This document shows positions 12,801 through 24,745 of a DNA stretch of 64,000 nt, piece after piece. The notes under the pieces are model-generated. The model saw only the letters and a list, made by a program, of their open reading frames with translations. It had not been told where the DNA came from and did not search any database. This DNA is from Phocoena phocoena. Taxonomy: Eukaryota; Chordata; Mammalia; Artiodactyla; Phocoenidae. Position 1 is the stretch's first letter, and each line of letters begins with the position of its first letter. The DNA lies in NCBI RefSeq assembly GCF_963924675.1, contig NC_089220.1:161547270-161611269 (forward strand), given 5' to 3'. Made by a program: the position numbers and the translations under genes.

Positions 12801-15800
12801 CTCCATTCAAAAGATATAAGGTGGCTGAATGGATTAAAAAAAAAAACAGTGACTGAGTTTCTATAGGAAACTCACTCAAACCTACCAAATGGAAGTGAAA
12901 GAATGGAAAAAGATACATGATACAAATGAAAACAAAGAGATAGCTGGGTAGCAATACTTATATCCGACAAAGTAGACTTTTAAAAAGACTGTAACAAAAG
13001 AGATCAATCCAACAAGAGAATATAACACTTGTAAACTTTATGCATGCAACATAGGAGCACCTACATATATAAAACAAATATTAACAGAAATAAAGAGAGA
13101 TATAAACAGCAATAAAATAATAGTAGGGGACTTTAATACCCCCACTTACATCAATGGATAGAAAATTCAGACAAAAATCAATAAGGAAACACAGGCCTTA
13201 AATGACACATTCAATCGGATGAACTTACTAGATATATACAGAACATTCCATTCAAAAGAAACAATATACATTCTTTCCAAGTGCACATGGAACATTCTCC
13301 AGGATAGATCACATATTAGGCCACAAAACAAGTCTGGATAAAAGTAAGCAGAATGAAAGCATACCAAGCATTTTTTCTGACCACAGTGGTATGTAACCAG
13401 AAGTTAATTACAAGAAGAAAACTAGATAAAAACACAAACACATGGAGACTAAACAACATGCTACTTCAACAACCAATGTGCCAATGGAGAAATCAAAGAG
13501 GAAATAAGAAAAATGAAAAACAACTTTCCAAAATCTATGGGACACAGCAGAAGCAGTTCTAAAAGGGAAATTCACAGCAATACAGGCCTAGTTTAAGAAA
13601 CAAGAAAAATCACAAATAAACAATATAACTTTATATATAAAGGAACTAGGAAAAGAACAAACAAAGCAAAAGTTAGTAGAAGGAAGGAAATAATAATTAT
13701 CAGTGCAGAAATAAATGAAATAGAAGCTAAAAAAACCCATAAAAGACCAATGAAACTAAGAGGTGGTTCTTTGTAAAGAAAACAAAACAGACAAAACTTT
13801 TGTCAGAATCATCAAGAAAAAAAAGAGTGTGTAAATAAATAAAATCAGAAATTAAAGAGGAGAAATTATAATTGACACTGCAAAAATACAAATAACCATA
13901 AGAGAACAGTATGAACAATTATATGCCAACAAATTAGACAACCTAGAAAAAATTTCTAGAAACATACAATCTTCCAAGACTGAATCAGAAAGAAATAGAA
14001 AATATGAATAAACCAATTTATAATAATGAAATTGAAATAAAAATTCTAAAACTCCCAACAAAATTCCAAATGTGATGGCTTCACAGGTGAATTCTACCAA
14101 ATGTTTTAAGAGTTAATACATATCCTTCTCAAATTACTCCAACAAATTGAGAAGGAGGGAACATTTCCAAATGCACTTTACAAAGCCAGCATTACCCCAA
14201 TACCAAAACCAGGCAAAAACACTCCAAAAAAGAAAATTATAGGTCAATATCACTGATGAACATAGATGCAAAATTTCTCTACAAAATATTAGCAAATGAA
14301 ATTCAACAATACATTAAAAGGATCATACATCATGATTCAGTGGGATTCCAAACAGAGATGCTAGGATGGTTTAACATCCAAAAATCAATCAATGTAATAT
14401 ACCACATTAAAAAAAAACAAGGAATAAATATTACATAATCATCTAAATAGATGCAGAAAAGCACTTGACAAAATTCAACATTTATTTTTGATAAAAAATT
14501 TCAACAAAGTGGGTATAGAGAGAATGTACCTCAATGTAATAAAGGCTATGTATGACAAACATACAGGTAACATAATACTCAATGGTGAAAAGCTGAAAGC
14601 CTTTCCTCTAAGATCAGGAACAAGACAAGGATGCCCATACTCACCACATTATCCAACACAGTGTTGGAAGTCCTAGCTAGAGCAATTATGCAAGAAAAAT
14701 AAAGTAATCCAAATTGTAAAGGAAGAAGTAAAATTGTCATTATTTGCAAATGATGTAATACTATTATAAAAACCCCCAAAAACTTCACCAAAAAACTATT
14801 AAGGTTGCAGGATACAAAATCAGTACACAGAATAACAAGCTATCAGAAAGAGAACTTAAGAAAACAATGTTAATTACAATTGCTTCAAAAAGAATATAAT
14901 ACCTAGGAATAAATCTAACCAAAAATATAAAAGACTCATACCCTGAAATTTATAAGAATGATGAAAGAATTTCCACAAATGGAAAAATATTCTGTGTTCG
15001 TGGATTGGAAGAATTAATATTGTTAAAATGACCATACCACCCCAGGAATTCAATGGGTTCAATGTAATCTCTATCAAAATATCAATGGCATTTTTCACAA
15101 ATAAGACAAATAATTCTAAGATTTCTATGGTAACATAAAAGATCCTGAATACCCAAAACAATCTTGAGAAAAGAAGAATAAGCTGGAGGTATCACATCCC
15201 CTGATTTCAAACTGTACTACAAAGCTATACTAATTAAAACAGGATGGTACTGGAGCAAAAACAGACACATAGATCAATGGAACTGAACAGAGAGCCCCAA
15301 ACTAAAGCCACACTTATATGGGCAACTAATCTATGACAAAGGAAGCAAGAATATACAATGAGGAAAAGACTGCCTCTTCAATAACTGGTGTTTGGAATAC
15401 TGGACAGCTGCATGGAATAAGAGTCAAACTGGACTATTTTTCACACCATATACCAAAAAATCCACCTGAAATGGATTAAAGGCATAAATGTAAGACCTGA
15501 AACCATAAAACTTCTAGAAGAAAACATAGACAGTAACCTCTTTGAAACTGCTCTTAGCCACATTTTTTGTATATGTCTCCTCAGGGAAGGGAAACAAAAG
15601 CAAAAATAAACAAACGAAATTACATTAAACTAAAAAGCTTCTGCGCAGTGAAGGTATCAACAAAACAATAAGGCTATCTACTGAATGGGAGAAGATATTT
15701 GCAAATGATATATCGGATAAGGGGTAAATATCCAAAATACACAAAGAACTCATATAAGTCAATATCAAAAAGACAAACAATCTATTAAAAAAATGGGCAG

Positions 15801-16895
15801 AGTACCTAAAAAGACATTCTTCCAAAGAAGATATACAGATAGCCAATCAGTTCATGAAAAGATGCTCAACATCACTAATCATCTGGAAAATACACACAAA
15901 AACCACAGTGAGATACTCCCTTATACCTGTCAGAATGATCATCAAAAAGACAAGAAATAACAAGGGTTGGGGATATCCCTGGCAATGCAGTGGTTAACAC
16001 TCCACACTTCCACTGCAAGGGGCACAGGTTCAATGCCTGGTTGGGGAACTAATATCCCACATGCCGCACAGTGCAGCCAAAATAAACAAATAAATATATA
16101 TATAACAAGGGTTGGCAAGGATGTGAAGAAAAGGGAATCCTAATACACTGTTGGTGGGAATGTAAATTGGTACAGCCACTGTGGAAAACAGCAGGGAGAT
16201 TCCTCAAAAAAATTAAAAATCGAAGTGCCATATGATCCAGTATTTTCACTTCTAGGTATTTACCCTGCCAAAAAACCCCACTAATTCAAATAATATATGC
16301 ACCCCTATGTTCATTACAGCATTATTTACAATAGCCAAGATATGGAAGCAAACTAAGTGTCCATCAACAAATGAATGGATAAAGAAAATGCAAGATGAAC
16401 ACACACACATATATACACATACACAATGGACTATTACCCAGCCATAAAAAATGGAATCTTGCCATTTGGAACAACATGGATGGACCTAGAGTGTATTATA
16501 CTAAGTGAAATAAGTCAGACAGAGAAAGACAAATACCATATGATCTCACTTATATTATCATCTAAAAAACAAAACAAACAGACAAAATAAAATGAAATGA
16601 AAACAGACTCGGATACAAAGAACAAATTGGTGATTACCAGGTTGGGGGGAGTGAAATAGGTGAAGGGTATCAAGAGATACAAACCTCCAGTTAAAAAATA
16701 AATTAGCCATGGGGAATGTTACATACACTGAAGGAATATGGTAAATAACATTGTAATAACTTTGTGTGGGGACAGGTGGTTAATAGACTTATCATGGTGA
16801 TCATTTCATAATGTATGTAAATGTGGAATCACCATGTAGCTCCCCTGAAACTGTCATAATACTGTACATCAACTATAATTTAAAAAAAACCCCAC
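9848..16895 (+). repeat. Long, degraded L1 (about 7 kb) lacking ORF1
   Basis: Plus-strand L1: 5'UTR-like sequence up to about 12735, then a direct join to the start of ORF2 (about 12740), with nearly all ORF1 missing. Endonuclease remnants lie at 12980-13400. Reverse transcriptase remnants run 14100-14860, with [11 protein letters not shown] at about 14250 and a mutated catalytic motif FANDV (normally FADD) near 14745. The C-terminal region spans 15250-16400 and the 3'UTR ends near 16895. Stops occur in every domain. A SINE interrupts it at 15971-16101. The 5' boundary is uncertain. Confidence 0.75.
15971..16101 (+). mobile_element. Short CHR-type SINE inside L1
   Basis: A tRNA-derived SINE beginning GGATATCCCTGGCAATGCAG, with a B-box-like GGTTCAATGCC, ends in AATAAACAAATAAATA. 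The perfect 14-bp duplication ATAACAAGGGTTGG flanks it (15957-15970 and 16102-16115). It belongs to the shorter SINE type also seen at 44237 and 60109. Confidence 0.9.
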
Positions 16896-17369
16896 AAACA
16901 TACATATACAAATTGCTTCAGGAGAAATGAAAGGGGAAAAATAAAAGAACAGACCTAGGAATTATAATATTGAAATATCAGTTCCAGAGGGATAAAAAGA
17001 AGAAGAAAGATAAACAATAATAAAATAAATAGGTAAATAAAACTTCCTTGAGATAAATTTTAAAATTTAAGATGTAATAAAAATTTCTAGACTTCAATGA
17101 GAAATAAGAGCAAGAAGTAAAGAGACGGGGTCCCAGAAACATCAAACTATTATACCCACCTGAAACCACTTACCCAAACTTTCAATGAGAGGAAAATAAT
17201 ATTCTATCTTGTTTAAGCCATTGAACTATATGGGATCTCTTTATATAGCAGTCTAGCCTATTTTCTAACTAATAAAGGTACAGAGAATTAAAATAACCTA
17301 GATGTAATTGAATTTTGTAAAGAGAGGAAATAAGAGGAGGACAGAAAGAAAGGGAAAAAATATATACCC
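16896..17369. other. CCDC7: AT-rich intron, possible LTR remnant
   Basis: Mostly AT-rich. Around 17205-17280 a GTTTAAGCCATTGAA block followed by an ATAGCAGTCTAGCC-like end resembles the 3' end of MLT1-type LTRs. The rest is not recognisable. Confidence 0.4.
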
Positions 17370-17785
17370 CACTGTGGTAGACTACAAATAGCCATAAATT
17401 CTCTGCAGTAGCTCCCAAAGGTGAAATCTATTTCTTCACCCCTTGAAAATAGGCTAGCCTGTGACTTGCTTTGGCCAATAGGATGCAATGCAAATAGCAC
17501 TATCTGAGGTCTGAGTTTAGGCCTCAAGAAAGTCTTCCAGCTTTGTTTTGTTCTCTTTCTACTGAGAATCCTTCTGTAGACTACCCAGGGCTGGTCTCCT
17601 GGAAGATAAGACTAAAAGAGGTCCTATCTGTCCTAGATGCCCCAGCTGGGATTCCATACATACCATGCCTGCCCAGAGAGAACACCTATCCAGCCACTAA
17701 GAGAAATAATGACTATCTGCTATTTTAAATCACTAAGTTTTGGAGCAATTTGTTATTAAGGAAAAGTTGACTGGTATATCTAGCA
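17370..17785 (+). repeat. MLT1-like (ERVL-MaLR) solo LTR
   Basis: It starts TGTGGTAGACTACAAATAG, contains GTGACTTGCTTTGGCCAATAGG, and ends with a TTTTAAATCACTAAGTTTTGG block. That layout is typical of MaLR LTRs. The subfamily cannot be fixed by eye. Confidence 0.6.
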
Positions 17786-17829
17786 ATAGAAAATGTGCAC
17801 TATGTCATTAGAACATTTACAAAAACTGA

Positions 17830-18290
17830 ATATTGTGTTGGATTACTTTCATAAATGGCTGCAGACAATTTCTCCTACTCTATGCCACTCCTCCCCCTGA
17901 ATACGGACTAGCCTAATGACTAGGACTTCCTTACAGAATAAGCTGAAAAAACTTCAAGGGTTTATAATCCCAGCCTGTAACAAGCTTAACTGTTTTTGCT
18001 TTTGTCTGCTCGGTTCCCAGTCACCATATAAAGAAGCTTGGGCTAGACTAGTGAATGACAGGGCAACAGACATGTGAGAAAAACTATCTTGGACATTTCT
18101 AGCTCTAGCTGAGCTCCCACATGAATGCAGCCACTTGACAGACCTTAAGCAACATGACATCAAACAGAGACACTGCCCAGCTGAGTGCAGCAAACCCATG
18201 AATTGTGAGAAATAATAAACCATTACTGTTTTAATTCACTAAATTTGGGGGTAGTTTGATATGCAGTAATAGAAACACCTGCAAGCAAGG
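17830..18290 (+). repeat. Second MLT1-like LTR, divergent
   Basis: It shares the layout of its neighbour: an ACTTCCTTACAGAATAAG part, a GAATTGTGAGAAATAATAAACC part and a terminal TTTTAATTCACTAAATTTGG block. 18290-18720 may contain a MaLR internal remnant (TTAGGGTTGGATAT-like) with no open frame. Confidence 0.5.
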
Positions 18291-19046
18291 TGATGCAACA
18301 ACAAAAACTAAAAACATTTAGCACTGGCTTTGGGTCCAGCAGGTAAGCAGAAGTTGAAGGGTGGGAAAGACGCTATTGTTGGATACCAGAAAAGTAGGAA
18401 GAAGGCTATAGGTGAAGCCTGGAGGAATGGCAAACAATCTGTTAGTGGAGGCTATAAAAGGCAGTGAGGTTGGAAAACTGATACTGGGGGCTGGAAAGGG
18501 GGGAAGGAACTCTTTTACACAGTGACAGAACAACTCACAAAACTCGGGGCTGGAGTAACTTGCAAGGTTAAAAAGATACCTACTAAACTTGTGGATGTGG
18601 CTGAGGAAATTTCCAGCCAGAATGATAAAAGAACTGTTTCGCTTATATTAGGGTTGGATATATAATAAGGTACTGAAAGAAGAAAGAAGAGTTAAAGAAA
18701 GAACTGATCAATTTTAAAGCAAAAATTAGAAAATATATAGAGGGTCCAGGACACTATCTCTCGTTCTCAAAAAAAGTTCTCAAAGAAAGAAATTACTTTA
18801 GGACAAAGATCAAAACCATGGTATTGACAATGAAATGTAGCTTCAGAGTAAAAGTCAAATCAAGGGTGTGCTATAAAACCCTTTGTTAAAATCTCAGAAA
18901 GATTTAAATATTCTTCAAAAATGCTCCTAATTAGACAAAAGAACTTATAATCTTGAGGGTACTGTCCTGCAGAAGCCTAAAACAACTTAAGTAAAATAAG
19001 ATCTATCTTAGAAAGAATCATGTATGTTGACTTTTGGGTAAAAGAA
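18291..19046. other. CCDC7: Intron, possible MaLR internal remnant
   Basis: The GGCTTTGGGTCCAGCAGGTAAG block near 18320 and TTAGGGTTGGATATATAA near 18648 recall internal sequence of MaLR elements downstream of an LTR. No coding frame survives. The last 300 bases are unassigned. Confidence 0.35.
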
Positions 19047-19400
19047 TACACATATGACTCAAATGAACTTATCTATGAAACAGAAACAGACTATAAACAT
19101 AGAGAAAAGACTTGTGGTTGCCAAGGGGTGGGGGTGGGGATGCCATGGGAGTCTGGGATTAGCAGATGCAAACTATTATATACAGAATGAATAAATAACT
19201 AGGTCCTACTGTACAGCACAAGGAACTATATTCAATACCCTGTAATAAACCATAATGGAAAAGAATATGAAAAATAATATATATACATATATGAGTGTGT
19301 ATGTATGTATATATATATAACTGAATCACTTTGCTGTACAGCAGAAATTAACACAACACTGTAAATCAACTATACTTCAATAAAATAAATTAAAAAAAGA
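19047..19400 (+). mobile_element. 5'-truncated L1 3'UTR
   Basis: It begins in the L1 3'UTR (AACAGACTATAAACATAGAG), has a GGGGTGGGGGTGGGG purine tract and a TATATACATATATG microsatellite, and ends CTATACTTCAATAAAATAAA. Likely duplication: AAAAGAATACAC (start near 19041) and AAAAGAATGCAC (start near 19397), one mismatch. Confidence 0.8.
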
Positions 19401-19865
19401 ATGCACCACAATAACATACAGGGAAAACAGTTTTTAAGAGAAACACCATCATACTAGACTAAAAGGGACAGGGACATTTCAAAATGAAATCTCCAGATCC
19501 CTAATTTTTTATGAGCAGAAAGCAGGCTAAGAGAATTATTCCACTGCAAACATGGGTCATTTCTTACAGAAAAAGAATGATGAGTCAGACAGTGGATTCA
19601 ATGTACCATACCATAAAATCAAGGGCTACTTATAACAATGAATTAGGAAATCATTCCCAGGAAGCAAAACTAGACCCTAATCTAGGTACCTTCCCCACCC
19701 TGAGAGTCAAGAGAACTAGTGACAAGTGTCTGGCTGGATTTCAGAATTGCCCTGAATCATGTGCTTTCTGTTTTCCCCTCTTTTGAATAATAGTGTCTCT
19801 TGCAGTCATCTTATTCTTTTCTCAGTAACATGTTAGGCATGTGTTGGAGGGTGGTAAAAATACAA
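19401..19865. other. CCDC7: Intron, no recognised element
   Basis: Moderately AT-rich sequence. The open frame 19511-19786 has no recognisable domain and is not supported as a gene. Confidence 0.5.
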
Positions 19866-20500
19866 TAAATTGCCTGTTTGTTTATTTTTTTCTGCTACGT
19901 TTCCTGTGCTGTACAATATATCCTTGTAGCTTATGTATTTCATACACAGTAGTTTGTAACTCTCAATCCGCTACCTCTATGCTGCCCCCCACTGATAAAC
20001 ACTAGTTTTTTCTCTATATCTGTGAGTCTGTTTCTGTTTTGTTATATTTATTTGTTTATTTTTTAGATTTCCAATATATATGGTAACATACAGTATTTGT
20101 CTTCTCTGACTTATTTCACTAAGCATAATACTCTTCAGGTCCATCTATGTTGTTGCAAATGGCAAATTTTCATTCTTTTTTTATGATTGAATAGTATTCC
20201 ATTATATATAAATATATATATACACACATGTATATATATACCACGTATATATATATTATTGATATATATATCAATAATATCTATTCATATGTTGATGGAC
20301 ACTTAGGATGTTTCCATATTTTGGCTATTGTAAATAATGCTACTATGAACACACTGGGGTGCATGTATCTTTTAAATTAATATTCCTGTTTCCTTTGAAT
20401 ATATACCCAGGAGTGGAATTGCTGGATCATGTGGCAGTTCTATTTTCAGTCTTATGAGGAACCTTCATACTGTTTTCCTCAGTGGTTGCACCACTTGCCT
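19866..20500 (-). repeat. Antisense L1 3' portion
   Basis: The plus strand reads as reverse-complemented L1: TTGCTGTACAATA-like start, CCATCTATGTTGTTGCAAATGGC (complement of the CCATTTGCAACAACATGGATG block) and GCTATTGTAAATAATGCT. A TA microsatellite with the 24-bp palindrome ATTATTGATATA/TATATCAATAAT lies near 20255-20280. Confidence 0.8.
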
Positions 20501-20689
20501 TTTTAGATAACACATCTCCAGATCAAAAGGAGCTGTGCCAAGAAGCCTCATCCATATCTAGACCTGGTATAGATGATAAGATCTTAGACTTCAAGATAAA
20601 ACTAGAATGTAATGAGATTTTAGAAGGAAGAGGTGAGTACATTTTGCATGTGGGAGAAATATTAACATGTAGCCAGAGGGAAGACTATC

Positions 20690-21190
20690 ATAGACTATTT
20701 CCAAAAATGACCATCTATAATTTGTACCACCCCTACCTATATATGCCCTTTCTCCCATCAAAAAGTAGAATATATTTTCCCTCCCTTTGAGTCTGGGCTG
20801 GCCCCTAACCAGTAAAATGTGGGGAAATTATGTTCTAAGGCTTCTGAGTGCAGGTCTTAAAGGGTCTTGCAGTTTCTTTTGACCTACTGGAGTCCAGCTT
20901 CTGTGTAATGATACATGGGCTTGACTACTAAATGATGATCAACCACATGAAAGAAAGATTCAGCCCTTAGCCATTCCACTTACCACCAGACATTTGAGGA
21001 AGCCATCTTAAACATTCTAAAGCTGAATGAAGCTACATGAGTGACCCCAGGACAACATGGAGCAGAAGAATCATCCCGATAAGCCCAGCCAACCCAAAAA
21101 TCAATGAGAAATAATTAACTATTGGTGTAGTAAACCTCTAAATATTAGTGTACTTTGTTATAGAGTAATAGAAAACTGAAATAAACATAT
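20690..21190 (+). repeat. MLT1-like LTR, divergent
   Basis: The layout suits a MaLR LTR: CTTTGAGTCTGGGCTGGCCC, a CATGAGTGACCCCAGGACAACATGGAGCAGAAGAA-like middle (21035-21070), CCCAGCCAACCC, then a degenerated AATGAGAAATAATT and TTTGTTATAGAGTAATAGAAAACTGAAAT end. The family is inferred by eye only. Confidence 0.5.
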
Positions 21191-22325
21191 GCACTTGACC
21201 ACAAAATATACCTTTTAAAACTTTCAAAAAGTATGGACTTTCTATGTACTATTTTCTGATGTTAATTCTATAAAAAGGTAAACCAACGATGAAAAGATGA
21301 ACTAAAAACATTTTTGTGAAACAAAGAAAAACTCAAACACCTATAAAGTACAAATGAAGTTGTATTCAGTGAAAAATGTGTAGCCTCAATATTGTTTACT
21401 GTAATTAAACAAATGTAAAAATAAATAAACTACCTATATAACTAATACAGATTTGAAAAGAAACTAAAAATAAACCAAAGATAAGAAGTGGCAGAAGAAA
21501 TTAATAACAATAAAGGTTAGAGTAATTAAGTAGAAAACAAACAGTAACAGCAACAAGAAATAAAACAGTAAAATAGCTAAGTGAAACTCTAAACCTATTT
21601 TTATATAAAAATTATAATCCCCTAACAAACCTGATTAAAAGGAAAGGAAAAAAAAACAACAAATACTTCTGTAAATAGAAAAAGAAGTTAGAAATAGAGA
21701 TACAGAAAAAAACATATAACGTAAAATTCAAGCAGTACACTTGAAAAACCATTAGAAATGGATAAATTTATATGAAAATATAAACTACAAAAATAGATGC
21801 ACCAATAATCTCAAAAGGAATTTGGAAACTGGTCAAAGAACTACCATTTTTTAAAAGGCTCCTAGATAATTTTACAGGTAAATTCTACATAATCTTCAAA
21901 TCATTTCTCCCTTTTAAAAAAGTCCTTTTTGAATTCTGACTAGAAATGCAGTAAATTTATTAATTTTAAGGGATTAATATTTTTATAAAATTAAACCTTT
22001 CCATTTGGCAACAGTAAAATTTGGATTATAAGAAATGTTATTTACATTTCTATCTTAATACATTTAACTTATAATTAACTAGTTTATCACTGAGTTAAAT
22101 TATTGCAAAAACTCTCTAGTTGTTCTCCCTGACTGCAAAATCCAATCCATACCCTAATGAACAACTAATAAAAAAACTATGTCATGTAAAAAAACTAAAA
22201 TATAGTTTTACATGACTTATTAAAAAATTTTACAAACATTATACTTACTTGGACAGATAGATAATAATACCAACTGATTCTAATACCCATGCCTGCCTGA
22301 GGAAGCAAAACCGAATACATTTTCC
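21191..22325. other. CCDC7: AT-rich intron with ancient L1 scraps
   Basis: About 21750-21900 reads like a very old L1 ORF2 piece (GGCTCCTAGATAATTTTACAGG, resembling the usual GATGGCTTCACAGGTGAATT block). The rest cannot be assigned. No gene or conserved feature is visible. Confidence 0.35.
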
Positions 22326-22328
22326 CTA

Positions 22329-22550
22329 TAACTGACCCTTGAAAAACATGGGGGTTACAGGAACCCACCCAATGGAAAATCCACATATAAATTTACAGCT
22401 GGCCCTTTGTATACATGGTTCCACACCTGCAGATTCAACCAACCACAGATTGTGTAGTACTACAGTACATATTTATTGGAAAAAATCCATGTGTAAGTGG
22501 GCCCTCACAGCACAAACCCATGTTGTTCAAGGACTGACTATAATTGCAAA
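22329..22550 (+). mobile_element. Tigger-like MITE with terminal inverted repeats
   Basis: The left end ACTGACCCTTGAAAAACATGGG matches, inverted, the right end CCCATGTTGTTCAAGGACTGACT. TA dinucleotides flank both ends, consistent with TcMar/pogo insertion. The middle has TCCACACCTGCAGATTCAACC, typical of this MITE group. No coding capacity. A second copy lies at 23797-24346. Confidence 0.7.
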
Positions 22551-22820
22551 TGCTAAGCAGGATTCAGAGAGCCATGTTTGCAGTTCAGATTTCAGTACCA
22601 ATTTGTTCTCTAAACTAAGCAAGTCACATTTTAGCTTCTATTGGTCTCTGTAAAATGGTCTAGATCAGTGATAGTTCATAATGGAGTTTTGGAGGAGGGA
22701 GATAAATTCCCAAATTCCTTTAAAATTCTCATTAAATCCACAGACCTTCTCCAGAAAAAATTATACCCACACAGAAAATTTTAATTTTAAATTCAGAAAA
22801 AAAATTTAAATGACACTATC

Positions 22821-23167
22821 TGCGACAAATTGAATGCTTGTGCCCCCCAAAATTCATATACTGAAATCTAATCTCTAATGTAATGGTATTTGGAGGTGGA
22901 GCCACTGGAAGATGAATAGGTCATGAGGGTGGTACTCTCATGAATGGAATTAGCACCCTATAAAAGAGATTCTAGAGAGCTCCTTTGCCATTTCTGCCAT
23001 GTAAAGACACAGCAAGAATATGGCCATCTATGAACCGGGAATCAGGTTCTCACTGGACACCAAATCTGCTGGTGACTTGATCTTTGGACTTCCCTACCTC
23101 CAGAACTGTGAGAAATAAATGTTTGTTATTTAAGCTACCCAGTCTAAAGTATTTTGTTACAGAAGCC
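22821..23167 (+). repeat. MLT1-type LTR, host of a second LTR
   Basis: It reads like the MLT1A group: AATGCTTGTGCCCCCCAAAATTCAT, GGAGGTGGAGCC, GGTCATGAGGG, TATAAAAGAGA, CAGCAAGAATATGGCC and CCTCCAGAACTGTGAGAAATAAATG. It stops about 16 bases short of its end. The missing terminus (AAATGAACTAAAACA-like) reappears at about 23518-23534, after the next LTR, so the second LTR inserted near its 3' end. Confidence 0.75.
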
Positions 23168-23513
23168 TGCTATGGTCCAAATGTTTGTGTCCTGCCCCCA
23201 AATTCATTATGTTGAAATCCTAATGCCCACTGTGATCATATTAGGAGGCAAAGCCTTTGGGAGGTGATTAGGTCATGAGGGCAGAGCCTTCATGAATGAG
23301 ATTAACGCCCTTATAAAAGGGGCCTGAGAAAGCTCTCCTTCTGCCATATGAGAATACAAGAATTCTGAAAGCCAGAAGAGGACCCTCACCCCATCATGCT
23401 GGTACTCTGATTTTGAACATCTAGCCCCCAGAACTGTTAGAAATAAATTTCTGTTGTTTATAAGCTACCCAATCCCTGACATTTTGTTAAAGCAGTCTGA
23501 AGGGACTAAGACA
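23168..23513 (+). repeat. MLT1-type LTR nested in the end of the previous one
   Basis: A complete LTR from TGCTATGGTCCAAATGTTTG to GGGACTAAGACA, with the same internal landmarks as its neighbour (GGAGGTGATTAGGTCATGAGG, TTATAAAAGGGG, CAGAACTGTTAGAAATAAATT). TG...CA ends are kept. Orientation is the same as the host LTR. Confidence 0.75.
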
Positions 23514-23796
23514 TGGCCCAAATGAACTAAAACACTAGTTTCAAGACTTACAATATTAATTAAAAAATGGAATTATAATAAATGTTTTTAAAATACACAC
23601 AAAATGCTGTTCTATATAAAATCACCTGGTATGGTAGGCAGAATTCTAAAATGGCCTCCATGACCTCCATCCCTAAAGTTATGCTCTGTATAATCCACTC
23701 CTTTTAGTGTGAATACAACCTGTGACTTGCTTTTAGCCAACAGAATATTGCACAGTGATGAGATGCCAATCCACTTACTAGACTGTATTATATATT

Positions 23797-24346
23797 TGAC
23801 CTGTGAACAGCATGGGTTTGAACTGCCTGGGTCCACTTATACAAGGATATTTTTCAATGAATACTGTACCTGTATTTTCATTTTACAGATCTTTATATCA
23901 ACTACATATAGGGAAAAGTGTGTTCGATTAGAGATCACAATATGTGGAATCAAAAGAACTAGGGTTTGGGGCTTCCCTGGTGGCGCAGTGGTTGAGAGTC
24001 CACCTGCCGATGCAGGGGACACAGGTTCATGCCCCGGTCTGGGAAGATCCCACATGCCACGGAGTGGCTGGGCCCATGAGCCATGCCACTGAGCCTGCGC
24101 ATCTGGAGCCTGTGCTCTGCAACGGAAGAGGCCACAACAGTGAGAGGCCCGCGTACCGCAAAAAAAATAATAAAATAAAATAACTAGGGTTTGAGTCCTG
24201 ACTCTACCCTAGCTGTTTTGCCTTCCTGCCCTTTGGTGAGTCATTTATCAATTCCTTTGTTTTTGAGGCAGAGATAGCAGTATGCAAATTTTCAACTGTG
24301 AGGGAGGGGATGGCATTCCTAACCTCCATGTCGTTCAAGGATCAAC
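23797..24346 (+). mobile_element. Second Tigger-like MITE copy, split by a SINE
   Basis: The left end TTGACCTGTGAACAGCATGGG and right end CCATGTCGTTCAAGGATCAA are inverted repeats matching the MITE at 22329. TATA flanks both sides. A 213-bp SINE and its target duplication interrupt it. Confidence 0.7.
23969..24181 (+). mobile_element. CHR-type SINE, full length
   Basis: A young-looking CHR SINE, GGGCTTCCCTGGTGGCGCAG to CCGCAAAAAAAATAATAAAA. The B-box reads GGTTCATGCC, a C-to-T-type change at the CpG of GGTTCGTGCC. A perfect 12-bp duplication AACTAGGGTTTG flanks it (23957-23968 and 24182-24193). Confidence 0.95.
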
Positions 24347-24745
24347 TATATAGCTGAGGTGATAAGGTGTCACTCTTATGATCATATTATATTGCATGAG
24401 ACTGTCTTAGCAAGAAAGAGAGACTCTTTGCTGGCCTTAAAGAAGAAGTGAGATGTTATAATGTAAACTGCTTATGGAGAAGGCCACATGGCTAAATGCC
24501 CCAGTCCTACAACTGCACAGAACTGAAATTTGCCACATCTACTTAAGCTTGGAAGAGGACCCCAAGTGACCAAAAAAAGCAGAGCCTAGCCAACGCCTTG
24601 ACTGCTGTATGGTGAGGCCTTGAGCATAGGACACAGATTAGCCATGCTCAGACTCCTAAGCCATTCAAAACTATGAGACAATTTAAATTGTTTTAAGCTG
24701 CAAAATGTGAGGTAACTTGTTATGCAGAAATAGAAAACTAATACC

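Larger units (their letters stand above)
23635..24745 (+). repeat. MLT1-like LTR split by a MITE that is split by a SINE
   Basis: LTR left part about 23635-23796 (GTAGGCAGAATTCTAAAATGG, GTGACTTGCTTTTAGCC). The right part is about 24347-24745, ending TTTTAAGCTGCAAAATGTGAGGTAA and AACTAATACCA. The inserted block 23797-24346 has TA-type flanks. The order of events is LTR, then MITE, then SINE. Confidence 0.65.

Noticed and set aside
16400..16430. ACACAC/ATATAC microsatellites as regulatory sites (also 5437, 19280, 20205, 25350, 29405)
   Set aside because: All sit at the position where L1 copies carry a variable simple repeat, or in plain intron; nothing links them to regulation.
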